Below, one piece after another: positions 1 to 8,399 of a DNA stretch of 48,887 bases. Location: positions 1-48,887 of the forward strand of contig JASJCI010000042.1 in NCBI GenBank assembly GCA_030066085.1, read 5' to 3'. Source of the stretch: Gammaproteobacteria bacterium. GTDB taxonomy: Bacteria > Pseudomonadota > Gammaproteobacteria > GCA-001735895. The notes under the pieces are model-generated. The model was not told where the DNA came from. It worked only from the letters and a program-made list of their open reading frames with translations, and ran no database searches. A program made the translations under genes and the position numbers. Position 1 is the first letter of the stretch; each line of letters begins with the position of its first letter.

Positions 1-839
1 GCCAGCGGGTTGCCGCCGAAGGTGGTGCCGTGCATGCCGGGTTCGACCCGGATGTCGGCGCCGAGCAGGGTCGCGCCGATCGGCATGCCGCCGCCCATGG
101 CCTTGGCGACGCACATGATGTCGGGCTGTAAATCGAAATGCTCGCAGGCGAAAAAGCGGCCGGTGCGGCAAAAACCGGTTTGAATTTCGTCGATGATCAG
201 CAGCGCGCCGCGCCGGTCGCAAAGCTCGCGCGCGGCGGCGACAAAATCCGCCTGCGCCGGGTTGACCCCGCCTTCGCCCTGCACCAGTTCGAACATGACC
301 GCGGCGGTATCGTCGTCGACCGCGGCCTCGAGTTTTTCGATCTTGTTGAACGGCACGTAGGTAAAACCCGGAATCAGCGGCTGGAATTTCTCGCGGTACT
401 TCGGCGTATAAGTCGCGCTGACCGCGCCCATGGTGCGGCCGTGAAAACCGCGCATCGCGGTGACGAAGTTGCTGCGGCCGCTGGCGAGCCGGCTGAACTT
501 GAGCGCGGCCTCGACCGCCTCGGCGCCCGAGTTGCAGAGATAGGCGCGCGTCAGGCTCGCGGGTGCGATCTCGACCAGTTTTTGCAGCAGCTCGGAGCGG
601 CGATCGTTGTACATGATGTTGGGGCAGGTGATCAGCACTTCCGCCTGGCGCTGGATTGCCTCGACCAGTTGCGGGTGCGAATGGCCCAGCGATGCCACGC
701 CGATGCCGCCGACGCAGTCGATGTACTCGGTGCCGTCGTCGGCAAACAGCAGGGCGCCCCTGCCGCGTACCGCGACCAGGTCGCGCTTGGCGTTGAGCAC
801 GACGCCGTATTCGTGTTCCAGTGCCTGGTAATCTGTCAT
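1..839 (-). CDS. lysJ: LysJ/ArgD-type aminotransferase (partial, C-terminus outside window)
   Basis: A class III PLP-dependent aminotransferase of the ArgD/LysJ group. In a LysW pathway it transaminates the carrier-bound semialdehyde to the terminal amine (LysW-lysine or LysW-ornithine). Reading from the ATG at 839 gives [14 protein letters not shown], then a cofactor-pocket [24 protein letters not shown], and the [15 protein letters not shown] segment carrying the PLP-contacting Asp. The reading frame runs off the window at base 1, close to where the PLP-lysine is expected, so about 279 codons are visible. It overlaps the preceding kinase gene by ATGA, which places it as the distal visible gene of the carrier operon. 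Whether it serves lysine, ornithine or both cannot be read from the sequence. Confidence 0.9.
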   Translation of the reverse strand, partial: MTDYQALEHEYGVVLNAKRDLVAVRGRGALLFADDGTEYIDCVGGIGVASLGHSHPQLVEAIQRQAEVLITCPNIMYNDRRSELLQKLVEIAPASLTRAYLCNSGAEAVEAALKFSRLASGRSNFVTAMRGFHGRTMGAVSATYTPKYREKFQPLIPGFTYVPFNKIEKLEAAVDDDTAAVMFELVQGEGGVNPAQADFVAAARELCDRRGALLIIDEIQTGFCRTGRFFACEHFDLQPDIMCVAKAMGGGMPIGATLLGADIRVEPGMHGTTFGGNPL

Positions 840-1627
840 TGGATATGCGTCCCCGAACCGTTCAGTGCGTCGGCCACGGGATGCTCCCCGCGGCCGTCGG
901 CGATGATGATCTTCGTTTTACCGCCCTGGCACAGGCGCGTCAACGCCAGCAGCTTGCGCTTGATCCGGCCCTCGACCGCGGCCTCGCGCGTGGCCAGTTC
1001 GGCGGCGCTCATCTGCGTAACCAGCGAGCCCTCGTCGTCCGGATCGTCGAGGAAGCCGGGCGCTTCGATCAACTGCAGCACCGTGTCGATATCGAGCTCG
1101 GCGGCGAGCTGTGCGACGATATCGTCGTTCTCCGAGTTGATCGCATATCCTTTTTCGTCGACGATCGGAATCGTCAGTACCGGGCAGTAGCCGTTGTCGA
1201 GCAGCAGTTGCAGCAGTGACGCGTTAATCGAACGCGGTTTACCCGACAGGTCGCGCTTGATCAGCGTCTTGCCGTTTTCGCGTACACGAATGCCCTTGTT
1301 GCGCTCGCCCTGCACCAGCCGCCCGTCGAGGCCGGTGAGCCCGATCGCGTTGATATCGCGGCGCTGGCACAGTTCGACGATCTGCTTGTTACGCAGGCCG
1401 GAGTAACTCATCAGGATCACGTCGATCGCGTCCTGGTCGGAGAACACGCTGCTGTAGCCCGACACCGAGGTCAGCACGGTTTTCTCCATGCCGAGGCGCT
1501 CCGCGAGCTGGTCACGCAGCACGTTGGCGCCGTGCACGACGATAAACGGTTGCGCCTGTTCGGCGAGGTCGGCGATCACGGCCGGCAGGTTGATCTGCTC
1601 GCCGCCGCCAATCTTGATCAGCATCAT
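836..1627 (-). CDS. lysZ: LysZ: [LysW]-aminoadipate/glutamate kinase
   Basis: An amino-acid kinase family protein (263 aa) that phosphorylates the side-chain carboxylate of the amino acid held on LysW. It starts MMLIKIGGGEQIN and carries the nucleotide-binding GGG, a VVHGAN loop, GLTGLDGRL, the NSENDDIVA segment and a C-terminal KTKIIIADGR. The block GLTGLDGRL and the short 263-residue length resemble the LysZ branch more than bacterial N-acetylglutamate kinases of about 290-300 aa. The ATG at 1627 is chosen because it gives a four-base ATGA overlap with the upstream amidotransferase gene. It overlaps lysJ in the same way. It is known from the family that LysZ recognises the carrier globule; this protein's exact substrate is inferred. 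Confidence 0.88.
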   Translation of the reverse strand: MMLIKIGGGEQINLPAVIADLAEQAQPFIVVHGANVLRDQLAERLGMEKTVLTSVSGYSSVFSDQDAIDVILMSYSGLRNKQIVELCQRRDINAIGLTGLDGRLVQGERNKGIRVRENGKTLIKRDLSGKPRSINASLLQLLLDNGYCPVLTIPIVDEKGYAINSENDDIVAQLAAELDIDTVLQLIEAPGFLDDPDDEGSLVTQMSAAELATREAAVEGRIKRKLLALTRLCQGGKTKIIIADGRGEHPVADALNGSGTHIQ

Positions 1628-2259
1628 AGTCTTAACGTCGTGTGATTTTCGATGGGTTCCCAGCCGGACGCTGCCGGGAAGGGCTGCGAACAGACCAGCT
1701 GCAGGTCGTCGCCGCGTTTTTGCCACAGCTGGAAGTAGTCCGGGTCCTCGCCGTAGCTGGTCGACAGGATGGATTGCTCGCCGTCGGACAGCACCAGGTT
1801 CATCGCGCGCACGTAGGCGCTGCGCTTGTGGATGATGTCGATCGCCCGGGTGGTCGCCGCCAGCTTGTCGCCACGGTCGAAACGGCGGATGTAGTTGTAG
1901 ATTTTTTCCGCGCCGATACGACCTTCCGAGCGGATGCGTACCCCGCGCAGCTCACCGTTGAAAATGAACATCGAATCACCGTCGGAAAACGGCATGTTGT
2001 TCTCGACCACGATGCCTTCGTCGCGAAAGGCGCTGCGCGCATGGACCAGCAGCAGCGAGGTTCGGCCCGTCGGTCGGTTGTCGTCCTCCCAGATCGGACG
2101 GATGTCATGGTATTGGCGCCAGCCGCCGTTGTCGCGCCAGGCGCAGCCCCAGCCGTGGCCCTGGTACTCGCGGCTGTCACGGGAGATCGCGGCGAAGGGT
2201 TCGAGCAGTTCGCCGATCTCGAACTCGCTGTCGCTGCGCGCGTAGAGAATCCGGCACAC
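1624..2259 (-). CDS. stand-alone class II glutamine amidotransferase (YafJ-like) inside the LysW operon
   Basis: An N-terminal-nucleophile glutaminase-fold protein of 211 aa with no attached synthetase domain. The start is GTG at 2259 and the second residue is the expected nucleophile Cys (MCRILYA). Class II landmarks follow in order: HGWG near residue 35, VHARSAF near 73, NNMPF, FNGELRG near 100, and NLVLSDGEQS then VCSQPF in the C-terminal half. These resemble E. coli YafJ and EgtC-like proteins, which act on gamma-glutamyl amides. It lies seven bases after lysY and overlaps lysZ by ATGA, so it is co-translated with carrier genes. This is not a standard member of described LysW operons. A role in acting on the C-terminal Gln of this operon's LysW is inference; an unrelated glutaminase or gamma-glutamyl hydrolase is possible. 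Confidence 0.85.
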   Translation of the reverse strand: MCRILYARSDSEFEIGELLEPFAAISRDSREYQGHGWGCAWRDNGGWRQYHDIRPIWEDDNRPTGRTSLLLVHARSAFRDEGIVVENNMPFSDGDSMFIFNGELRGVRIRSEGRIGAEKIYNYIRRFDRGDKLAATTRAIDIIHKRSAYVRAMNLVLSDGEQSILSTSYGEDPDYFQLWQKRGDDLQLVCSQPFPAASGWEPIENHTTLRL

Positions 2260-2266
2260 GGCGATA

Positions 2267-3289
2267 TCAGGGGTGCAGGCCGGGGAACTGCAGGCCGGTG
2301 GTCTCGTCGAAACCGCGCGCGAGGTTGAAGGCCTGCACGGCCTGGCCGGCGGCGCCTTTCATCAGGTTGTCGAGCGCGCTGATCACGACCAGGCGGTTCG
2401 ACAGCGGATCGCGTTCGAAGCCGATGTCGCAGTAATTACTGCCGGCGAGTATTTTCGGTTCCGGGTAGCGATGGATGCCGGTACGTTCCTTGACGATGCG
2501 AATGAAGGGTTCGTCGCCATAGGCGCCGCGGTAGAGTTTCCAGATGTCCTTTTCCTCGAGATCCTCCTTGAGGAAAACGTGGCAGGTGGCGAGGATGCCG
2601 CGCACCATTTCGATCGAGGTCGCGGAAAAGTGAATGTTGTTCGCGCCCAGTTCCTGTTCGATTTCGCCGAGGTGGCGATGTGCGGTCGGCTTGTAGGAGC
2701 GGACCGCGCCGCTGCGTTCGGGGTGATGGCTGCCCTCGCTGACCGCGTTGCCACCCTGGCTCGAGCCGGCCTTGACCTCGACCACCGCGGATTCCACCAC
2801 GCCCGCGGCGTACAGCGGGTATAGCGCGAGTATCGTCGCGGTGGCGTTGCAGCCCGCACCCGAGATGCGCTTTGCGCCGCGCATTTGTTCGCGGTGCAGT
2901 TCCGGGATGCCGTAGACGAAATCGGCAAGTCGTTCCGGGCAGGCGTGGTCCTTGCCGTACCAGCGCTGGTAGTGATCGTTGTCGTCGAGCCGGAAATCGG
3001 CCGACAGATCGATCAGGGTGTCCGCCAGCGACTCGAACTCGTCCAGGCGGGTCATCATCTGGCCGTGCGGCAGGCCGAGAAACAGCACGTCGCAGGCTTC
3101 GAGTTCGGCCGCGGGTACAAATTTCAGTTTGCAGATCTTGCGCAGGTTCGGATGTACGCTCGAGACCAGTTTGCCGGCGTGGCGTTCCGACGTGACCTGC
3201 TGCAGTTCGACCTCGGGATGAAACAGCAGCAGGCGCAGCAGGTCGCCGCCGGTGTAACCCGAGGCACCGACGATGGAAACCTTCAGCAT
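2267..3289 (-). CDS. lysY: LysY/ArgC-type acyl-phosphate reductase
   Basis: An NADPH-dependent reductase (340 aa) that turns the carrier-bound acyl phosphate made by LysZ into the semialdehyde. The N-terminal Rossmann motif is [14 protein letters not shown] (residues 8-21). The catalytic Cys is C147 in SGAGCNATA, which differs from the NPGCYPTA seen in many acetylated-pathway ArgC proteins and fits the carrier branch. FLGLPHG and the [18 protein letters not shown] segment follow. The ATG at 3289 overlaps the end of lysX by seven bases. Assignment to the LysW branch rests on the operon; an N-acetylglutamyl-phosphate reductase reading is less likely because lysW and lysX sit directly upstream. 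Confidence 0.9.
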   Translation of the reverse strand: MLKVSIVGASGYTGGDLLRLLLFHPEVELQQVTSERHAGKLVSSVHPNLRKICKLKFVPAAELEACDVLFLGLPHGQMMTRLDEFESLADTLIDLSADFRLDDNDHYQRWYGKDHACPERLADFVYGIPELHREQMRGAKRISGAGCNATATILALYPLYAAGVVESAVVEVKAGSSQGGNAVSEGSHHPERSGAVRSYKPTAHRHLGEIEQELGANNIHFSATSIEMVRGILATCHVFLKEDLEEKDIWKLYRGAYGDEPFIRIVKERTGIHRYPEPKILAGSNYCDIGFERDPLSNRLVVISALDNLMKGAAGQAVQAFNLARGFDETTGLQFPGLHP

Positions 3290-4122
3290 GCGCGTGCCCG
3301 CTTGATCACGTAGTCGACCACCACGGCGGGGATATCGATCCCGGTGGTATCGATGCTGTTGCGAAATTCCATCGTGTAGTTGACTTCGTTGACCAGCAGG
3401 CCATCGTCACTCTCGAACAGGTCGACCGCGACAATACCGCCACCGACGGCCGCGGCCGCCGCCAGCGAAATCTCGGCGACCTCGTTGCTGACTTCGCATT
3501 TGCTTGCGACCGCGCCGCGCGCGGTATTCGTGATCCAGTGGTCGGAAGTGCGGTAGATAGCCGCGATACAGTCGTCGCCGACGACGAAGCTGCGAATGTC
3601 GCGGCCCTTTTTCTCGACGTACTGCTGGATATAGAAAATCGAGTGGTGGTAACTGCCGAGCACGGTCTTGTGTTCGAGCACGGTCTCGGCCGCGTCGCGA
3701 TCGTTGATTTTCGACAGCAGCCGACCCCAGGAGCCGACCGCGGGTTTGAGCACCACCGGGTAACCGAGTTCCTCGATCGCGTCCAGCGCCGATTCCTCGG
3801 TAAACGCGACCCGGCAGGCGGGTTGCGCGATGCCGTGATCCTTGAGCGCGGCGGTGGTCAGCAGCTTGTCGCCGCAGATTTGTGCGACCTGGTGCGAATT
3901 GATGCAGGGCACGCCGGCGGATTCGAACAGGCGCAGCGCGTGCAGCGCACGCGAGTGGTTGATCGAGCGTTCCACCAGCACGTCGATTGCGGGCGCGCGG
4001 TCGAAATCCATGATCAGCTTGCGATCGTCGATCATCACCGGCTCGACACCGGCCGCGTGGAAGGCTTCCAGCAGCAGTTTTTCTTCCTTGCGGATCAGCG
4101 AGTGCAGCAGGCCGATTTTCAC
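3283..4122 (-). CDS. lysX: LysX: LysW-amino acid ligase (ATP-grasp)
   Basis: An ATP-grasp ligase of 279 aa that joins the alpha-amino group of aminoadipate or glutamate to the gamma-carboxyl of the C-terminal Glu of LysW, using ATP. It begins at GTG 4122, which overlaps the lysW stop by GTGA; the frame stays open further upstream but that would run into lysW. Visible motifs are [14 protein letters not shown] (nucleotide-binding region), [20 protein letters not shown], and the terminal [14 protein letters not shown] metal and substrate loop followed by [10 protein letters not shown]. These match LysX/ArgX/RimK-type ligases. Its acceptor here has Gln rather than Glu at the C-terminus, so either the carrier is first deamidated or the ligase chemistry differs. 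Confidence 0.92.
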   Translation of the reverse strand: MKIGLLHSLIRKEEKLLLEAFHAAGVEPVMIDDRKLIMDFDRAPAIDVLVERSINHSRALHALRLFESAGVPCINSHQVAQICGDKLLTTAALKDHGIAQPACRVAFTEESALDAIEELGYPVVLKPAVGSWGRLLSKINDRDAAETVLEHKTVLGSYHHSIFYIQQYVEKKGRDIRSFVVGDDCIAAIYRTSDHWITNTARGAVASKCEVSNEVAEISLAAAAAVGGGIVAVDLFESDDGLLVNEVNYTMEFRNSIDTTGIDIPAVVVDYVIKRARAC

Positions 4123-4283
4123 TGCCCCCAGTCCTCCTCGGCGGAAGGTGCCTCGGCCAGTTCGACCGGGTCCTTGGACACCAGTTCGAGTTCGGCGCCG
4201 CAGTCGTCGCAAACGATGATTTCACCCGCAATCGCGTCGTCGGCCAGTTCGATTTCGGCCGCGCAGATCGGACATTCACCCAT
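4119..4283 (-). CDS. lysW: LysW amino-group carrier protein with C-terminal Gln
   Basis: A 54-residue acidic carrier protein, too short for many gene finders. It has a Zn-binding CPIC (C4, C7) and CDDC (C25, C28) pair, an acidic middle, and the C-terminal signature EDWGQ. The family's tail is EDWGE, where the gamma-carboxyl of the last Glu (position 54 in Thermus) is bonded to the substrate amino group. Here codon 54 is CAG (Gln), then TGA. The length is exactly that of the Thermus protein. The ATG at 4283 is the first gene of the operon and its stop overlaps lysX by GTGA. A sequencing error changing GAG to CAG cannot be excluded, but the glutaminase-type gene two genes downstream makes a genuine Gln tail plausible. 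Confidence 0.93.
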   Translation of the reverse strand: MGECPICAAEIELADDAIAGEIIVCDDCGAELELVSKDPVELAEAPSAEEDWGQ

Positions 4284-4440
4284 GATGTACCCCGTGTGTC
4301 AGATGCTGAAAAGGCGGGCTATTTTATGCGCAAGCCCGGGGTCTGTACAGCAGCCTGGCGGGGGTGGAATGCAGGTATCGACACGGTGCCGAATTCGTGG
4401 CAGGCGGTCAGCGCTAACTGGACCCGGTTGCAGTGCCCGG

Positions 4441-4710
4441 TCAGTCTGCGGTCTGGCCGACCTGGTCGTCGCCGTAGTTTTTGTGGGTGCCGTCGCAGTA
4501 GGGCTGGTTGGCGCTTTGCTTGCACTGGCACAGGAAATAATCCTTGCTCTCGTCACACTCGAAAGCCTTCGGCACGAACTCGCTGCCCTGGTGCGAACCG
4601 TCGCAAAACGGCTGTTTCTTGCTCAGTCCGCACATGCAGAAAAAATACTTCTTGCCCTGTTCGAGAGAGACCCGGGTCGGCTTGTTGTCGGCGATGGTCG
4701 GTTTGCTCAT
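4441..4710 (-). CDS. CDGSH-type iron-sulfur protein with two CDGSH motifs
   Basis: An 89-aa soluble protein with two copies of the CDGSH [2Fe-2S] binding motif: FFCMCGLSKKQPFCDGSH in the first half and FLCQCKQSANQPYCDGTH in the second. Each provides three Cys and one His for a mitoNEET-type cluster. Bacterial tandem-CDGSH proteins are small redox or cluster-handling proteins of unclear role. It starts at ATG 4710 with an AGG-containing leader. It reads towards lysW but is separated by 157 bases, so it may or may not share a transcript with the carrier operon. Confidence 0.88.
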   Translation of the reverse strand: MSKPTIADNKPTRVSLEQGKKYFFCMCGLSKKQPFCDGSHQGSEFVPKAFECDESKDYFLCQCKQSANQPYCDGTHKNYGDDQVGQTAD

Positions 4711-4830
4711 GAGCCTGTTCTCGGCTGTTTAGAAAACGACAACCTAACACGCCTGCTGCGGGATAATTCCCCTCAAATAACGCGGATTTATGCCGCTAGC
4801 CCGCGTTCGGGGCTGTCGGCGCAATCTGCG

Positions 4831-4854
4831 CGTTATTGCTGTACATCAATAACG
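4831..4854. promoter_or_regulatory. near-perfect 24-bp dyad upstream of the TRAP operon (candidate operator)
   Basis: The arms CGTTATTG (4831-4838) and CAATAACG (4847-4854) are exact inverse complements. The eight bases between contain the palindrome TGTACA, so 11 of 12 base pairs are symmetric about 4842.5. It lies 106 bases before the TAXI receptor start and 120 bases beyond the CDGSH gene start on the other strand. No T-tract follows, so a terminator is unlikely. A repressor or activator site is inferred; the regulator is unknown. Confidence 0.5.
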
Positions 4855-4960
4855 AGCCGAAAAAAGTCTTTTAGTCTTGCTGGATTGGCCCGGCGATTTT
4901 ACTGCAGCGCCAGACGCGCTGGTCGGCGGGCCTGCTCAAGAAAAATCAGGAGGGCTTTAC

Positions 4961-5932
4961 ATGACTGTAACAAGAAGAAGTTTACTGTTGGCCGGTTCGG
5001 CGCTGCTGGCGGCCAGCATGCTCACGCCAATCACTGCCTCTGCCAAGGAGAGGGTGGTATTCAGCGGCGGTCCCGCCGGCGGTACTTTCCAGGTGGTTGC
5101 CAACGCGGTACAGGTTTACGATCCGATCAAGCAATCCAAGAATATGCGGGTGCGGGCGCAGTCGTCCGCCGGTTCGGTGGAAAACCTGCGCAAGGTGAAT
5201 TCCGGCAAGGCGCAGATGGGCGTGGTTTATTCCGGCCACGTGTTTCTCGGCCGCAATGGCCAGATGAAAAACGATACCCGTAAGTACGAAGACGTCATGG
5301 CGGTTGCCTGGCTCTACGGCGCGCCCGCGCAGCTGGTAGTGCGCAAGGGCTCGGGTATCAAGAGCACCAAGGACCTCGTCGGCAAGAAAGTCGGGGTTGG
5401 TAACGCCGGATCGGGCGCTTTCGCCAACTGTGAACTGTTTTTTACGCACATGGGCGTGTGGGACAAGATCGAGCGCAACGCGATGGGTTACAACGATGCG
5501 GCCCAGGCTTTCGGCAACAACCAGCTCGATGCCTTCTGGCTGTTCACCGCCTTCCCCAGTGGCGCGGTCATCATGGCGGCGCAGACCAACGATATCGAGC
5601 TGATCGACCTGGGCAAGGATGCGCAGGACAGCGGCTTTTTCGACAAGTATCCGTATTTCGGGCAACTGTCGGTGCCGCCGGGTACCTACAAGGGCGTCGA
5701 TTACGAGACCCCGTCCTTCCAGGACTCCGCCCTGTGGGTGGCGAACTCCAAGGTCTCTGAAGATACAGTGTACGAAATGCTGTCGGCGATCTACAGCGAC
5801 GAGGGACTGGCGCATATGAAAGCCCAGAAGAAAACCTTCAAGAACATGAGTCTCGATACCGGTACCCAGGGGGTCGTCACGCCCTGGCACCCCGGCGCGG
5901 TCAAGTTCTGGAAAGAAAAGGGCATGATGTAA
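4961..5932 (+). CDS. TAXI-family TRAP transporter solute receptor
   Basis: A periplasmic binding protein of 323 aa for a TRAP transporter of the TAXI subfamily. The ATG at 4961 is preceded by a strong AGGAGG seven bases upstream. The N-terminus MTVTRRSLLLAGSALL is a Tat-like signal with a twin arginine, cleaved after an Ala-rich stretch ending near ASAKE. The mature part has GGPAGGTFQVVANAVQ and SSAGSVENLRKVNSGKAQMGVVYSG patterns typical of TAXI receptors. The ligand is not predictable; glutamate/glutamine-like and other carboxylates are known for the family. The fused permease follows after 102 bases. Confidence 0.92.
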   Translation: MTVTRRSLLLAGSALLAASMLTPITASAKERVVFSGGPAGGTFQVVANAVQVYDPIKQSKNMRVRAQSSAGSVENLRKVNSGKAQMGVVYSGHVFLGRNGQMKNDTRKYEDVMAVAWLYGAPAQLVVRKGSGIKSTKDLVGKKVGVGNAGSGAFANCELFFTHMGVWDKIERNAMGYNDAAQAFGNNQLDAFWLFTAFPSGAVIMAAQTNDIELIDLGKDAQDSGFFDKYPYFGQLSVPPGTYKGVDYETPSFQDSALWVANSKVSEDTVYEMLSAIYSDEGLAHMKAQKKTFKNMSLDTGTQGVVTPWHPGAVKFWKEKGMM

Positions 5933-6034
5933 TGTCTGACCGGGGGGCGGAGCCTGTTGCGCCCCCCGACTCCGCGACCGCGGGAAGATAACCCGGGCCG
6001 GAATCCAACCAACAAAACGATTGGGGGCGGGGGC

Positions 6035-7774
6035 ATGCTGTTTGAAAATCTGAACAAGGTCGAGCGCATGGTATTCGATGCGCTCGGCATCGGGCTGGTG
6101 CTGTTTTACTCCTATTCGGCCGTGCTGGAGCCGGCCGCCACCCAGTACCACCGGGGTGTATACGTGGTCATTACCTACGTCCTGGTGCTCATGCTGTACC
6201 GAACCCCCGGCCTGGCGGGTCGGATCTGGGATTATTTCCTGATGGCGATCTCGGTGGGGGCGCTGGGCTACTGGATCCTGAACTTCGAGGCGATCAACTA
6301 TCGCGCCGGCGCGGAAACCGAGCTCGACCAGTGGATCGCCGTGGTCGGGGTGCTGGTCGGTATCGAGATCGCGCGGCGGGTGGTCGGCATGGCCTTCGTG
6401 ATCATCGGCAGCATCATGCTGCTGTACGGCGTGTTCGGCGACAGTGAATTGATCCCCGAGGTGCTGCAGCACGCGGGCGATACCTTCCCCTACCTGTGCA
6501 CCAGCATTTTTTACAAGAGCGACGGGGTGTTCGGCATCATGGCCAACGTACTGGCCACGTACATTATCCTGTTCGTGATTTTCGGCGCCTTTCTCGAAAA
6601 GAGCGGCGCGCAACGGTTCTTTATCGATTTTCCACTGGCCGCCGTCGGTCACAAGGTCGGCGGACCCGGCAAGGTGTCGGTCATCGCCAGCGGCCTGTTC
6701 GGATCGATTTCCGGCTCCGCGATCGCCAACACGGTGTCGACCGGCGCGTTTACCATCCCGATGATGAAAAAGGCCGGCTTTCGCAAGCATGTCGCCGGCG
6801 GCATCGAGCCCGCTGCCTCCATCGGCGGCATGTTCATGCCGCCGATCATGGGCGCCGGCGGTTTCATCATGGCGGAGATGACCGGGCTGCCGTATTCGCA
6901 GATCATGCTGGTGGCGATTTTCCCGGCCCTGATGTACTTCTTCAGCGTGTTCATGATGGTCCACTACGAGGCCAAGAAGTACAACATCGTCGGTGAGAAA
7001 TCCGAGCGCAGCGCGAAAGATATCCTGCGCAAGGAATGGTTTTACGTATTGCCGCTGGTCGTTATCACGATCCTGATGCTGATGGGTTATTCACCGGGTT
7101 ACTCGGCCATCCTCGGCATCGTGACCTGTATCGCGGTCAGCTGGGTGCGCAAGGACACGCGTATCGAAGTCAGGCGTTTTGCCGAGGCGTCGCGCGCCGG
7201 CGCGGAGGCCAGTCTCAAGATCGGCGCCACGGTCGGTGTCATCGGCATCATCATCGGCGTGTTGACCTACAGCGGCCTGATCCTGACCTTCGCCGACATC
7301 GTGATCGAACTGGCCGAGGGCCGCCTGTGGCTGACCATCCTGTTCATTGCGCTGGCCTCGCTGATCCTCGGTATGGGTGTGCCGGTGACCGCGGCCTACC
7401 TGATTACCGCCGTGGTCGCGGTGCCGGCGCTGACCCATCTCGGGGTCAACGAACTGGCGGCCCACATGATCGTCTACTGGCTGTCGCAGGATTCCAACAT
7501 CACGCCGCCGGTCTGCATCGCCGCGTTCGCCGGGGCCACGATCGCCAAGGCCAATATGTGGGCAACCGCCTGGATCGCGTTCAAGTTCGCCAAGTTCCTG
7601 TACCTGGCGCCGTTCATATTCGGCTACGTGCCGGCATTTTCGCTGGACGGTACGGCGACGGATATCGCGATCACCTTCGTGCTCGTGTTTTTCGGAACCT
7701 GGGCCTACAGCTGGTTCCTGAGTGGAATCTGGATGAAGCGCAAGCCCGAGGCCGCGATGGAGGAGCAAAACTGA
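6035..7774 (+). CDS. TRAP transporter fused permease (DctQM type)
   Basis: An inner-membrane protein of 579 aa combining the small four-helix and large twelve-helix TRAP permease subunits, the usual arrangement in TAXI systems. The chosen start MLFENLNKVERMVFDALG at 6035 follows a GGGGGCGGGGG purine run; an upstream in-frame extension is Pro/Arg-rich and not membrane-like. The N-terminal helices span roughly residues 20-150. The DctM part shows GLFGSISGSAIANTVSTGAFTIP, EPAASIGGMFMPPIMGAGGF and GMGVPVTAAYL, the conserved TRAP-M loops. It uses an ion gradient to move the solute delivered by the upstream receptor. It ends in a TGATG overlap with a UspA gene. Confidence 0.93.
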   Translation: MLFENLNKVERMVFDALGIGLVLFYSYSAVLEPAATQYHRGVYVVITYVLVLMLYRTPGLAGRIWDYFLMAISVGALGYWILNFEAINYRAGAETELDQWIAVVGVLVGIEIARRVVGMAFVIIGSIMLLYGVFGDSELIPEVLQHAGDTFPYLCTSIFYKSDGVFGIMANVLATYIILFVIFGAFLEKSGAQRFFIDFPLAAVGHKVGGPGKVSVIASGLFGSISGSAIANTVSTGAFTIPMMKKAGFRKHVAGGIEPAASIGGMFMPPIMGAGGFIMAEMTGLPYSQIMLVAIFPALMYFFSVFMMVHYEAKKYNIVGEKSERSAKDILRKEWFYVLPLVVITILMLMGYSPGYSAILGIVTCIAVSWVRKDTRIEVRRFAEASRAGAEASLKIGATVGVIGIIIGVLTYSGLILTFADIVIELAEGRLWLTILFIALASLILGMGVPVTAAYLITAVVAVPALTHLGVNELAAHMIVYWLSQDSNITPPVCIAAFAGATIAKANMWATAWIAFKFAKFLYLAPFIFGYVPAFSLDGTATDIAITFVLVFFGTWAYSWFLSGIWMKRKPEAAMEEQN

Positions 7775-8304
7775 TGCCGGAGAAGAACGCGCTACCCCCG
7801 ATCGAGTATCGCCGGATACTGTACGTGACCGATTTGTCGGAATCCGGGCGCCAGGCGTTTCCGCATGCGGTTGCCATCGCGTTGCGCAACGATGCCCACC
7901 TGACCGTGTTTCACGTGGTCGATAATCGTGACCTGCAGAGTCTCGAGGGATACATGAGTGACGAGCTGTGGGCGGAGCTGACGAGCAGGAACCTCGACGA
8001 TGCCCGCGATATCCTGCTGCATCGCCGCCGTGATGAGCTTGCGATCAGCAACGTGGAAGCGTTTTGCAAGGAGTGCCTGGTAGACCAGCCCGATCAACCC
8101 CTGCTGAGTTACGAAATCAAGGTCGAAACGGGCGAACGACTGGAAAGTATCCTGGCCGAGGCGCACGATGGTGCCTACGATTTGCTGATCGTCAGCAAAC
8201 ACGGTAACCGGGTATCGGTAAAAGACGCGGTCATGGGCGATACGACCCGGCGTATCCTGCGGCGCTGTCGTATACCCGTGCTGGTGATACCGCTCGAAGA
8301 GTAG
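7774..8304 (+). CDS. UspA-domain protein linked to the TRAP transporter (TeaD-like)
   Basis: A single universal-stress-protein domain of 176 aa, starting in the TGATG overlap with the permease stop. It has the N-terminal ILYVTDLSE strand and nucleotide-pocket Asp, and the C-terminal VSKHGNRVSV..DTTRRILRRCRIPVLVIP, close to the G-2x-G-9x-G ATP motif in spirit. UspA proteins encoded directly after TRAP permeases (TeaD of Halomonas) modulate transporter activity by binding ATP; a similar role is inferred here from translational coupling. Confidence 0.88.
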   Translation: MPEKNALPPIEYRRILYVTDLSESGRQAFPHAVAIALRNDAHLTVFHVVDNRDLQSLEGYMSDELWAELTSRNLDDARDILLHRRRDELAISNVEAFCKECLVDQPDQPLLSYEIKVETGERLESILAEAHDGAYDLLIVSKHGNRVSVKDAVMGDTTRRILRRCRIPVLVIPLEE

Positions 8305-8399
8305 CGCAGGCGCCGCCGCGTTGCGGCTCGCGGGCGCGAGCTGTTGTGCTGCGCGCCGATAACCAGCATGATGATCCCCGTTGTCACCCGGAATTGCTC

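Noticed and set aside
3283-4122. Deciding lysine versus arginine specificity from the LysX NYTMEFRN loop
   Set aside because: I cannot recall the discriminating residues reliably enough; the specificity is left open.
3538-5283. Long plus-strand open frame opposite lysX and lysW and running into the TRAP leader
   Set aside because: It is antisense to lysX, lysW and the CDGSH gene, all of which have clear motifs; the translation is low-complexity and matches no fold.
4982-6964. 660-codon minus-strand frame opposite the TRAP genes
   Set aside because: His/Asp/Arg-rich translation typical of the antisense of GC-rich genes; the plus strand encodes well-defined receptor and permease.
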